Shown: positions 14,159 to 21,673 of the stretch, in pieces
Numbering within the stretch: the stretch's first letter is position 1
How the letters are laid out: each line of letters begins with the position of its first letter
Source: Limimonas halophila
GTDB lineage: Bacteria > Pseudomonadota > Alphaproteobacteria > Kiloniellales > Rhodovibrionaceae
DNA: 32,399 nucleotides
Assembly: GCF_900100655.1 (NCBI RefSeq)
Contig: NZ_FNCE01000017.1
Span: forward strand, 1 to 32,399
Direction: 5' to 3'
Notes under the pieces: generated by a model
What the model was told of the DNA's origin: nothing
The model's input: only the letters and a program-made list of their open reading frames with translations
The model's database searches: none
Position numbers and translations under genes: made by a program

Positions 14159-15865
14159 GTGCGGCAAACGATGCGCAGCGCCGCTGCGGGAATCGCGGTG
14201 GCCATGCTTGCCGGCGGCGCCTTCGGCGCCGCAGCGGGTGAGCTGCCGGACGGCGAGGCCACAGAAGGCAAGCGTTTTTACTGGAACGGGGTGACGTCGG
14301 ACGGCGAACCCGTCCCCGCCATCGTCCAGGGCGACATCGAAAGCACCAGCGACAACTTCACCTGTGTCGGCTGCCACCGGCCGAGCGGGTTCGGCAGCAG
14401 CGAGGGCAGCACCTTCGTGCCGCCGATCACGGGTGAGGTGCTGTTCTCCGAGCGGCTGCTCAACCGTGAGCGCCGCAACCGCCGCTTCCGCGAGCTGTTC
14501 AAGCAGGAACATTCGAGCGGGTTCGACGCGCGCGTGCGCATGCCCAACATGCGCCCCGCCTACACCGAGGAAACCCTGGCGCGCGCGATCCGCGAGGGCA
14601 CGGATTCCGCCGGCCGCACGCTGTCGGAAGCCATGCCGCGCTACAAGATGAGCGACCAGGCGGTCGCCAACCTCATCGCATACCTCAAGGACCTGTCCGC
14701 GGAAAAGGACCCGGGCGTCGGCGAGAAGACGATGCACCTGGCCACGGTGGTCGGGCCCAACGTCGACGAGAGCAAGGCGCAGGCGATGCTGCGCACGATG
14801 CGGGCGTTCATCGAATGGTACAACAAGGACATCCAGACCCAGATGAACAAGCCCAACTTCTCGCCGTACTACCGCTCGGAATTCGCCGACGCCTACCGCC
14901 TGTGGGACCTCCATGTCTGGCGTCTTGAGGGCGCCCCCTCCACCTGGCGCAAGCAGCTGGAAAAGCGCTACGAGAGGCGGCCGGTCTTTGCCGTGGTCAG
15001 CGGGCTCGTCGACGGCCCCTGGGCACCGGTCGACGGCTTCTGCGACAGCAACGGGATTCCTTGCGTCTTTCCCAACACCGTGTTGCCGGACACGGACGAC
15101 GCGACCTATGGCTACAGTGTTTATTTCTCACCCGGCCTGGAGCTTGAAGGCGAAGCGCTGGCCGCGCACCTGAGCAATCAGGACCCGCAGCCGAAGCGTG
15201 TGCACCAGATTCATGCGGCCGACCCGGCGGGCACGGTGCCGGCGGACGCCTTCGCCGACAGGGCGGAACGGGCGCTGCCGGCGACGCGGATGACCTCAGC
15301 GGAAGTGGCCTCGCGCGACGCGCTCACGGCCGAAATCGCTGAGGCCGCGGACCGGGAGACGGACGTGCTGGCGATCTGGCCCGGGGATCACGTCGAGGCC
15401 GCGGTGGCGGCACTGAACGCGAACCCGCCCGCAGCCGAGCGCGTGGTTCTGCCCTCCACGGCGCTGGCAGCAGCGAAGGAAAAGCTGTCCGAGAAGTTGC
15501 GCCCCAAGGTTCGCCTCACCCATCCCTACGAGAAGCCGACCGGCTACCATCCGCGGTCCTTCCGCGTGCGCGCCTGGATGAACAGCCGCGGCATCGGTGT
15601 GTCGCACGAGCGCGTGCAGATGCAGACCTACTACGCGCTCACGCAGATGCAGTTCAGCGTCAATCACCTGGTGACGGACTTCTACCGGGACTACCTGCTG
15701 GAATACATTGAGCAGGAGGCCGAGGCCGAGCTGAACCCCGGTACGCATCCGGAACTGTCGCTGGGGCCGGGCGTGCGCTTCGCCTCCAACGGCGCCTACA
15801 TCGTCAAGCTCGATCCCGACGCCAAGGATGGCTACAAGGCCGTGTCCGAGTGGATCGTGCCCTGA
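14159..15865 (+). CDS. Cytochrome c fused to a periplasmic-binding-protein-like domain
   Basis: A 568-residue secreted fusion protein. The start is GTG at 14159, 8 nt after AAGGGGAG; an in-frame ATG four codons later is an alternative. Signal peptide about 1-26. The cytochrome domain (about 35-182) has one haem site CVGCH (69-73), candidate Met ligands in RVRMPNM (126-131) and EAMPRYKM (158-164), and a final AVANLIAYLKDL helix. From about 190 onward, ATVVGPNVDESKAQAMLRTM, VFAVVSGLVDGPWAPV, PCVFPNTVLPDTDD and later WPGDHVEAAVAALNANPP resemble a branched-chain-amino-acid-type binding protein (Peripla_BP_6-like). No ABC permease genes are near. I infer an electron carrier whose second domain senses or docks a ligand or partner, perhaps passing electrons to or from the copper oxidase. 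Confidence 0.85.
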   Translation: MRQTMRSAAAGIAVAMLAGGAFGAAAGELPDGEATEGKRFYWNGVTSDGEPVPAIVQGDIESTSDNFTCVGCHRPSGFGSSEGSTFVPPITGEVLFSERLLNRERRNRRFRELFKQEHSSGFDARVRMPNMRPAYTEETLARAIREGTDSAGRTLSEAMPRYKMSDQAVANLIAYLKDLSAEKDPGVGEKTMHLATVVGPNVDESKAQAMLRTMRAFIEWYNKDIQTQMNKPNFSPYYRSEFADAYRLWDLHVWRLEGAPSTWRKQLEKRYERRPVFAVVSGLVDGPWAPVDGFCDSNGIPCVFPNTVLPDTDDATYGYSVYFSPGLELEGEALAAHLSNQDPQPKRVHQIHAADPAGTVPADAFADRAERALPATRMTSAEVASRDALTAEIAEAADRETDVLAIWPGDHVEAAVAALNANPPAAERVVLPSTALAAAKEKLSEKLRPKVRLTHPYEKPTGYHPRSFRVRAWMNSRGIGVSHERVQMQTYYALTQMQFSVNHLVTDFYRDYLLEYIEQEAEAELNPGTHPELSLGPGVRFASNGAYIVKLDPDAKDGYKAVSEWIVP

Positions 15866-15892
15866 GGCGCGCGGCGCCCACCGCCGCGCGCC
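15866..15892. terminator. Shared hairpin between convergent genes
   Basis: A perfect 11-bp stem GGCGCGCGGCG/CGCCGCGCGCC with a 5-nt loop fills the 28-bp gap between the cytochrome stop (15865) and the fieF stop (15894). There is no T-run on either side, so it would be an imperfect bidirectional terminator or rely on Rho. Confidence 0.6.
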
Positions 15893-15893
15893 G

Positions 15894-16844
15894 TCACCCG
15901 GCCAGGACGTCCTGGTGGATGATGACGTCGGCGTCGGGGAAGGCGGTCTGGAGCTGGTGGTGGATCTCGTCCGCCACCGCCTTGGCCTCGGCGAGGGGCA
16001 TGCGGCGGTCCAGCTCCAGGTGAAGCTGGATGAAGCGTTGCGGGCCGGAGGCGCGGGTGCGCAGGTCGTGCATGCCGCCCACCGACGGGTGGGCGAGCAC
16101 GATGCGTGAAATTTCCTGGCGTTCGGCCTTCGGAAGCTCGCGGTCCATCAGCATGTCGAGCGCGTGGCGCCCGATGCCGGCGGCCGAAACCAGCAGGTAG
16201 ACCGCGATTCCCACCGCCAGGGCCGGGTCGACCCAGGCCCAGCCGGTCTGTTGCCACACGACGAAGCCGGCGATGACGGCCAGGTTCGCCAGGACGTCGC
16301 CCAGGTAGTGCACGCTGTCGCCCTGGATCGCCAGCGAGCCCGTGCGCCGCACCACGCGGCGTTGATAGGCCACGAGCGCCAGGGTCGCGAGGATCGACGC
16401 CGCCATCACGGCCATGCCGATGGCCGGGGCCTGCACGGGCCGCGGCTCGATGAAGCGCTGCGCCGCGGCGATCACGAGGAACACGGCCGAGCCGGCGACG
16501 AAGGCGGCCTGCCCGAGCGAGGCGATGGGCTCCATCTTGCCGTGGCCGAAGCGGTGCTCGCGGTCGGCCGGCTGGAGCGCGTGGCGCACCGCCAGCAGCG
16601 TGATCAGCGAGGCCGCCGCGTCCAGCAGCGAGTCCACGAGCGTCGAGAGCAGGCTGACGGAGTCCGTCGCCAGCCACGCCCCCGTCTTGGCGACGATCAG
16701 GGTGCCCGCCGTGGAAACCGAGGCGATCGTGGCGCGGTGCATGGCCCGCGCGGTCGAGGCCCCGGCGACGGGCGGGCGATGGTCGGGGTCGGGCGGCTCC
16801 ACGGCCGCACGGTGAGCGGGGTCGTGATCGTCGGGCTGGGCCAA
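15894..16844 (-). CDS. Cation diffusion facilitator metal efflux pump, FieF/YiiP type
   Basis: A 316-residue inner-membrane transporter exporting divalent metals (Fe, Zn, Mn or similar) in exchange for protons. The N-terminal 35 residues are a His/Asp-rich extension. Six membrane helices span about 38-215. The metal site of FieF is kept: D71 and D75 in LVDSLLDAAASL, H179 and D183 in VHYLGDVLANL. QPADREHRFGHGKMEPIASL is the signature loop of the FieF branch. The C-terminal cytoplasmic domain (about 220-316) has the expected H-rich ends (QLHLELDR, IIHQDVLAG). It converges with the oxidase cluster. The ATG at 16844 was taken, but the protein could start later, near the first helix. Confidence 0.9.
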   Translation of the reverse strand: MAQPDDHDPAHRAAVEPPDPDHRPPVAGASTARAMHRATIASVSTAGTLIVAKTGAWLATDSVSLLSTLVDSLLDAAASLITLLAVRHALQPADREHRFGHGKMEPIASLGQAAFVAGSAVFLVIAAAQRFIEPRPVQAPAIGMAVMAASILATLALVAYQRRVVRRTGSLAIQGDSVHYLGDVLANLAVIAGFVVWQQTGWAWVDPALAVGIAVYLLVSAAGIGRHALDMLMDRELPKAERQEISRIVLAHPSVGGMHDLRTRASGPQRFIQLHLELDRRMPLAEAKAVADEIHHQLQTAFPDADVIIHQDVLAG

Positions 16845-16930
16845 GGGCGACGGCTCCGGCGCTCGGGCGTTGCGTCGCCACGTCTAGCCATGGGCGGGGA
16901 TGTCCGCAATCCACCCGCGCCCGCGAACAT

Positions 16931-16959
16931 GAAAAGGGGGAGGGCGCGAGCCCTCCCCC
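16931..16959 (-). terminator. Rho-independent terminator of cydAB
   Basis: Read on the minus strand, GGGGGAGGGC (complementary to 16950-16959) pairs with GCCCTCCCCC (complementary to 16936-16945) around a 4-nt loop, and is followed by TTTTC. The stem is a perfect 10 bp and starts 34 bp after the cydB stop codon. Confidence 0.85.
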
Positions 16960-16993
16960 ACGACGTGCGATCCGCTGGTCCGCCGGGTGGCGG

Positions 16994-18031
16994 TCAGTGG
17001 TAGCCCTCGCCCGGTCGGACCTTGCCGCGGAACACCCAGTAGCAATAGGCGGTGTAGGCCAGGATGACCGGAAGCAGAATCACCACGCCCACCAGCATGA
17101 AGATCAGCGAGGACTGCGCCGAGGCGCCTTCCCACACGCTGATCGCGTGGGGCACGACATACGGGTACAGGCTGATCCCCAGGCCCAGGTAGCTGAGCAG
17201 AAACGTCACGATGGCCAGCACGAAGGGCTGGATCTCGCGCCGCTTCTGCAGCGAGCGCCAGAGTTGAAGGATCGCCACGGCCGTGATGATGGGCACCGGC
17301 GACAGCAGCAGGATGTTGGGCCAGGAGAACCACGTGTCGCGGATCATCGGGTGCAGGAAGGGGGTCCAGATGCTCACCACGATGAGCGCGAGCACGACGC
17401 CGCCGAGCAGGTATTCGGCGCGCTCGTAGGCCCAGTCCTGCAGCTCGCCCTCGGTCTTCATGATCAGCCAGCCGGCGCCCAGCAGCCCGTAGCCGAGCAT
17501 CAGCGCCAGGCCGCAGATGATCGAAAACGGCGTCAGCCAGTCGAACGCGCCGCCGGTGTAGACCGCCGTGGTCACATCGCCGACGGCCTGCGAGGTGATC
17601 TCCACCTGGAAGCCCTGGATGAAGGCGCCCAGCGTGATCCCCTGCATCAGCGTGGCGACCGCCGAGCCCCCGGCGAACGCCAGGTTCCACCAGTGCTTGT
17701 TCTGGTCCGCGGCCTTGGCGCGGAACTCGAACGCCACGCCCCGGAAGATCAGCCCCATCAGCATCAGGATGATGGGCAGGTAGAGCGCCGGCAGGATGGT
17801 CGAATAGGCCACCGGGAAGGCGGCGAGCAGGCCGCCGCCCCCCAGCACCAGCCAGGTCTCGTTGCCGTCCCACACGGGTGCGACGCTGTTCATCATCACG
17901 TCGCGCTCGCGCTCGCCGCGGGCGAAGGGGAACAGCAGGCCGATCCCCAGGTCGAAGCCATCCATGATGACGTACATCAACACGCCGACGGCGATCACGA
18001 CGGACCAGATCGCGGGCAGCCAGAATTCCAT
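16994..18031 (-). CDS. Cytochrome bd-type quinol oxidase subunit II (CydB/CioB)
   Basis: A 345-residue integral membrane protein with about eight or nine helices. The opening MEFWLPAIWSVVIAVGVLMY, the MDGFDLGIGLLFPFA segment and APVWDGNETWLVLGGGGLLAAFP are hallmark CydB regions. The ending YCYWVFRGKVRPGEGYH is also typical. Together with subunit I it oxidises ubiquinol and reduces O2 with high affinity without pumping protons. Only 13 bp separate it from the cydA stop codon, so the two form one operon, closed by the terminator at 16931-16959. No cydX-like small ORF or cydCD genes are seen in the window. Confidence 0.96.
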   Translation of the reverse strand: MEFWLPAIWSVVIAVGVLMYVIMDGFDLGIGLLFPFARGERERDVMMNSVAPVWDGNETWLVLGGGGLLAAFPVAYSTILPALYLPIILMLMGLIFRGVAFEFRAKAADQNKHWWNLAFAGGSAVATLMQGITLGAFIQGFQVEITSQAVGDVTTAVYTGGAFDWLTPFSIICGLALMLGYGLLGAGWLIMKTEGELQDWAYERAEYLLGGVVLALIVVSIWTPFLHPMIRDTWFSWPNILLLSPVPIITAVAILQLWRSLQKRREIQPFVLAIVTFLLSYLGLGISLYPYVVPHAISVWEGASAQSSLIFMLVGVVILLPVILAYTAYCYWVFRGKVRPGEGYH

Positions 18032-18044
18032 GGCGCGCTTCTCC

Positions 18045-19427
18045 TTATTCCGCCGGGGCGGTGCTGTCGCTCACGGCCGAGAGCGGCCGCTTCGGGTGCC
18101 CGCCGGGCTCGGGGCGCTGATCCGCTTCGGGGCCCTTCATCGCCAGCCGGATCATGTAGAACATCCCGGCACCGAAGATGATGGTGTAGACGATCCCGAA
18201 GAGAATCAGGGTCGTCAGCACGCCGCCGCCGCTGAGCGACTGGGTCACGCCCTCGCTCGTGCGCATGATGCCGTGAACGATGTAGGGCTGGCGGCCGACC
18301 TCGGTGACGATCCAGCCCGTCAGCACGGCGATGAAGCCGAGCGGGATCGCCGATGCCTGGGCCCGCAGGAACCGGCGGCTCTGGAACAGCTTGCCGCGCC
18401 ACAGCAGGAAGGCGCCGATCAGGCCCAGCGCGATCATGACCAGCCCGATGGCCACCATGATGCGGAAGGAATAGAACACCCAGCCCACGCTCGGCTGATC
18501 CTCGGGCGCCCACTCCTTCAGCCCCGTGACCTCGCCGGTCCAGGAGTGCTTCAGGATCATGCTGCCGAGATAGGGAATGCCGATCTCGAAGTGGTTGGTC
18601 TGCGCTTCCTGGTCGGGCACGGCGAACAGGATCAGCGGCGCGCCCGCCTTGGACTCCCAGTGGCCCTCCATGGCCGCGACCTTGCGCGGCTGATGCTCCT
18701 GGGTGTTGAGGCCGTGCAGGTCGCCGACGATCAGCTGCGCGGGCGCCATCACCGCCAGCAGGCCCACCGCCATGGCGCTCATGATGCGGCCGTGCTGCAC
18801 GCTCTTGCGCTTGAGCAGGTACCACGCGCCGACGCCGCCGATCACCAGCGCGGTGGACAGGAAGGCCGCGAACAGCATGTGCACGAAGCGGTAGGGGAAG
18901 GACGGGTTGAAGATGATCGCCAACCAGTCCTCGGGGTAGAAGACGCCGTTGCGCAGCTCGAACCCGGCCGGCGTCTGCATCCACGAGTTGGCGGACAGGA
19001 TCCAGAACGCGGACACCGACGTGCCGATGGCCACCAGCACCGTGGCGGTGAAGTGCATCCACCGCGGCACGCGGTTCCAGCCGAACAGCATGATGCCCAG
19101 GAAGGCCGCTTCCAAGAAGAAGGCCGTCAGCACCTCATAGGCCAGCAGCGGACCCATCACGGGCGAGGCGGCGTTGGAGAAGACGGCCCAGTTGGTGCCG
19201 AAGGAATAGGACATCACGATGCCCGACACCACGCCCATGCCGAAGGACACGGCGAAGATCTTGCTCCAGAAGCGGGCAAGCTCGTAGTAAACATCCCGGC
19301 CCGTCTTGAGCCACAACCCTTCCACGACCGCCAGCCAGGCCGACAGCCCGATGGTGAAGGCGGGGAAGAGGATGTGGAACGCGACGGTGAAGCCGAACTG
19401 GATGCGCGAGAGGATCAGCGGATCCAT
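18045..19427 (-). CDS. Cytochrome bd-type quinol oxidase subunit I (CydA/CioA)
   Basis: A 460-residue haem-bearing subunit. The ATG at 19427 is preceded by GGAG 7 nt away and gives the canonical MDPLILSRIQFGFTVAFHIL start; a 40-residue upstream extension in frame is rejected. Haem ligands are visible: H18 (haem d/b595), H183 in RFVHMLFAAF and M324 in FRIM. Glutamates E99 and E106 of the proton path are present. The Q-loop (GLNTQEHQPRKVAAMEGHWE onward) is short and GRQPYIVHGIMRTSEGVT is present, as in the cyanide-insensitive (CIO) branch. The last 25 residues are polar. Expression is probably induced at low oxygen, given the FNR/FixK-like box upstream. Confidence 0.96.
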   Translation of the reverse strand: MDPLILSRIQFGFTVAFHILFPAFTIGLSAWLAVVEGLWLKTGRDVYYELARFWSKIFAVSFGMGVVSGIVMSYSFGTNWAVFSNAASPVMGPLLAYEVLTAFFLEAAFLGIMLFGWNRVPRWMHFTATVLVAIGTSVSAFWILSANSWMQTPAGFELRNGVFYPEDWLAIIFNPSFPYRFVHMLFAAFLSTALVIGGVGAWYLLKRKSVQHGRIMSAMAVGLLAVMAPAQLIVGDLHGLNTQEHQPRKVAAMEGHWESKAGAPLILFAVPDQEAQTNHFEIGIPYLGSMILKHSWTGEVTGLKEWAPEDQPSVGWVFYSFRIMVAIGLVMIALGLIGAFLLWRGKLFQSRRFLRAQASAIPLGFIAVLTGWIVTEVGRQPYIVHGIMRTSEGVTQSLSGGGVLTTLILFGIVYTIIFGAGMFYMIRLAMKGPEADQRPEPGGHPKRPLSAVSDSTAPAE

Positions 19428-19744
19428 GATTGGTCTCCATCTCGACCCGGTTGGCTGTGGCCCCGCTGTTCCCACGAGGCTGTGCAAGACATAACCGCCG
19501 CCCGATGCCCCATCCAGGGCCATCGCCGCCGGCCGGGCGCGGCGCATGATCGCAGTCCAATCTTGCCCGACGCCGACGGCGCAGGCCAGTTAACTGTTCG
19601 TAGCGTGATATGCTTTGACCTGGATCAGAGCCGTTGGGCCGGCACGCTGGCAGGACATTCGCGGTATCCGCTCGCGGGGGTTTGCCCGACCCGGGTCGCC
19701 ACGGCACGCTTTGCACGAAGGCCTTTCCGTCGCGGGAGGCGAGG
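19428..19744. promoter_or_regulatory. Divergent intergenic region between cydA and the DUF72 gene
   Basis: This 317-bp gene-free stretch separates cydA (minus) from the DUF72 gene (plus). The notable signals are the FNR/FixK-like box at 19615-19628 and a palindromic AGTTAACT at 19588-19595, about 31 bp from the box centre on the cydA side, where a minus 10 element would be expected for a class II FNR promoter. I see no other clear motif. Confidence 0.45.
19615..19628. promoter_or_regulatory. FNR/FixK-type binding site
   Basis: TTGACCTGGATCAG fits the FNR/FixK dyad TTGAT-N4-ATCAA at 8 of 10 conserved positions and resembles alphaproteobacterial TTGATCTGGATCAA boxes. It is 188 bp upstream of cydA, whose product is typically induced by low oxygen. 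No FNR or FixK gene is in the window. Confidence 0.6.
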
Positions 19745-20482
19745 ATGACGGCTGCGGGGCGTGTGCGCATCGGCACGTCAGGCTGGAGCTACCGGCACTG
19801 GATCGGGCCGTTCTATCCCGAGGGCACAGCTTCCGGCGAGATGCTGGCGCGCTACGCGCGAACCTTCGACACGACGGAACTCAACAACACCTTCTACAAT
19901 CTGCCCGACGCGGACAGCTTCGCGGCCTGGCGCGAGGGGGTGCCCGCGGGCTTTACCTTCGCGGTCAAGGCCAACCGCTACATCACCCACATGAAGAAGC
20001 TGAAGGACCCGGATCAAAGCACGGGCACCTTCTTCGAGGCCGCCGAGGTGCTGGGCGACCGGCTGGGGCCGATTCTGTTCCAGTTGCCGCCCAACATGGG
20101 CCTGAACCTGGGCCGGTTGCGCGCCTTTCTCGAAACGCTGCCGAGCGGCCATCGCTACGCCTTCGAGTTCCGCAACGACAGCTGGTACAACGACAGCGTT
20201 TTCGATCTGCTCACGCGCCAAGACGCCGCGCTCGTCATCGCCGACATGGGCGGGCGGACCACGCCCGTCCGCGCGACGGCGTCCTTCGTCTACCTGCGCC
20301 TGCACGGCCCGGGGCAAACGGCCTACACCGGCAGCTACGACGCGGCGGCGCTGGCGGGGTGGCGCGACCGCATCGCCGCGTGGCGGGATGACGGCCGGGA
20401 CGTGTACTGCTTTTTCGACAACGACGAATCCGGCCACGCGGCGATGAACGCGCAGGCGCTGCAGACCATGCTGACCGGCTGA
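19745..20482 (+). CDS. DUF72 (YecE-like) TIM-barrel protein
   Basis: A 245-residue protein of the DUF72/YecE family. The ATG at 19745 follows GGGAGGCGAGG. Signature phrases are VRIGTSGWSYRHWIGPFYPEG (7-27), FDTTELNNTFYNLPD, FTFAVKANRYITHMKKL, GPILFQLPPNM, YAFEFRNDSWYN and a final VYCFFDNDESGHAAMNAQALQ. The conserved E/N/H residues of the barrel mouth are all present. Biochemical function of the family is not settled. Length is typical. It may share the FNR-type box with the divergent cydAB operon, though it could have its own promoter closer in. Confidence 0.93.
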   Translation: MTAAGRVRIGTSGWSYRHWIGPFYPEGTASGEMLARYARTFDTTELNNTFYNLPDADSFAAWREGVPAGFTFAVKANRYITHMKKLKDPDQSTGTFFEAAEVLGDRLGPILFQLPPNMGLNLGRLRAFLETLPSGHRYAFEFRNDSWYNDSVFDLLTRQDAALVIADMGGRTTPVRATASFVYLRLHGPGQTAYTGSYDAAALAGWRDRIAAWRDDGRDVYCFFDNDESGHAAMNAQALQTMLTG

Positions 20483-20519
20483 CGGGCGTCAGCCCATCGC
20501 GGCGCTTCGGGGCCGGGAT

Positions 20520-20939
20520 TCAGATGCCGTTCCCTGCATCCCGATGTGTGTCGGGCGGATCCTCGCTTTCGGTGCCGCGCTCGCGGTCGGCAAGGGTGCG
20601 GGTGAGCTGGGCGAGGGCGTGGCGCTTGCGTTCGTCGGTGATGTCCGAGAAGTTCCGCGCCATGTCCAGGCACAGGCGCTGGCTGGCATCCTGGCTCACA
20701 GCCGTGTCGTCCAGGCCTTGATAGAAGTAGCCGACCTCGACATCGAGGACGCGGGCGAGTTGATAGAGGCGCCCGGCGGAAATACGGTTCAGGCCGCGCT
20801 CGTACTTGTGCGCCTGCTGATAGGTGATACCCAGGCGGTCGGCCAGTTGGTGCTGGGTCATGCCCAGCATGATGCGGCGCTGACGGATGCGGCCCCCGAC
20901 GTGGGTGTCGATCTCGCGCGTGTCGGACGGCGAAGGCAC
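20520..20939 (-). CDS. XRE-family helix-turn-helix transcriptional regulator
   Basis: A 139-residue regulator. The chosen start is GTG at 20939, 6 nt after AGGGGG; an ATG 25 codons further upstream lacks a better site. The HTH lies at about 14-68: VGGRIRQRRIMLGMTQHQLA, then DRLGITYQQAHKYERGLNRI and ARVLDVEVGYFYQGL. This is the pattern of a widespread alphaproteobacterial XRE subfamily. A C-terminal helical part follows (RNFSDITDERKRHALAQLTRTLADRERG) and probably mediates dimerisation. Targets are unknown. It converges with the DUF72 gene (37-bp gap). Confidence 0.88.
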   Translation of the reverse strand: MPSPSDTREIDTHVGGRIRQRRIMLGMTQHQLADRLGITYQQAHKYERGLNRISAGRLYQLARVLDVEVGYFYQGLDDTAVSQDASQRLCLDMARNFSDITDERKRHALAQLTRTLADRERGTESEDPPDTHRDAGNGI

Positions 20940-21022
20940 GCTGGACCCCCTGCGCGTGGTTCCCCAACCCTGAGATGCACGCCCATGTATGGAACCGATC
21001 CAGCCGGGAAGCAAGGAAAAGT

Positions 21023-21080
21023 GGTGTTTTGAATGGGGTATGCCCGCAAAGCGGGAATCTCCCGAATACGGGTTTACACC
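21023..21080. other. Branched RNA-like fold after the small hypothetical gene
   Basis: Outer arms GGTGT (21023-21027) and ACACC (21076-21080) enclose two perfect hairpins: CCCGC-AAA-GCGGG (21043-21055) and CCCG-AATA-CGGG (21061-21072). The right outer arm overlaps the stop codon of the minus-strand gene at 21074. It may be a transcript end for that gene or a leader structure for the XRE regulator. Confidence 0.35.
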
Positions 21081-21469
21081 ATTAGGCTAACGCGGCGCGC
21101 AAGCTCGGCGCCGTCGGGGGGCATTTGAACGGGTCGCCGATACGCCATCGCGGCGCGCGGCGCCAGCGCGGGGCGGACTTTGGGCGGCGGCGTTTCGTGG
21201 AACAGGCTGGCGAACGCGCTGTTCGACAAGTCCAGCCCGAATCGCGGTGCACCGTGAAGCTGGGCCCCCGCGCTCGCGAAGCTGCGCTCGAGGCTGGTGG
21301 TGAAGGTTTCGCCGCCGCCGCGGCGCTGGTCGTCGGTCGGATCTTCGTGGTTGTCGGTGCTGAGCGTTTCGGCGATGGCCGGAATCGCTGGCGCGAACCG
21401 GCCCGGAACCTCGTGCCGATGCGCTTGCGTCACCGTGCTGGGAAGACCGTAGGCCGGCACCGTGACCAT
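21074..21469 (-). CDS. Small hypothetical protein
   Basis: A 131-residue protein of unknown function. The ATG at 21469 has AGGAG 6 nt upstream (AGGAGACGGCA), which supports it as a real gene. It has no membrane segment. The sequence is Pro/Ala/Arg-rich and probably partly disordered. It contains ETFTTSLERSFASAGAQLHG and PRFGLDLSNSAFASLFHETPP, and ends MAYRRPVQMPPDGAELARRVSLMV. No catalytic motif is seen. It diverges from the GGDEF/EAL gene across a roughly 200-bp gap. The codon pattern is not strongly distinctive, so the call rests mainly on the ribosome site and layout. Confidence 0.55.
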   Translation of the reverse strand: MVTVPAYGLPSTVTQAHRHEVPGRFAPAIPAIAETLSTDNHEDPTDDQRRGGGETFTTSLERSFASAGAQLHGAPRFGLDLSNSAFASLFHETPPPKVRPALAPRAAMAYRRPVQMPPDGAELARRVSLMV

Positions 21470-21673
21470 TGCCGTCTCCTGCGCAGCGTGTGCCGCCAGG
21501 ATTCGCGATCACCCGACTCGCATCAAGGCCGCCCGCATCCCCCGTTCGGTGGGCTGCAAAGTGGACCACCCGTGGTGCGGTTACGTTTTCTTAAACCCCC
21601 AACGCCTAACCTTGATGGTCGTAGGTGCGCGCGTGCCATCGCGCGACGACACGGGAGCGGTCAGGAGGCCGGG

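Noticed and set aside
21040-21090. tRNA-like stretch (TTAGCCTAATGGT on the minus strand)
   Set aside because: It lacks an acceptor stem, an anticodon arm of the right size and the GGTTCRANYCC T-arm; the bases also form the end of a small gene.
21125-21673. 180-codon N-terminal extension of the GGDEF/EAL protein
   Set aside because: It overlaps a minus-strand gene with its own ribosome site, is Arg-rich without domain character, and a well-placed AGGAGG precedes the GTG at 21674.
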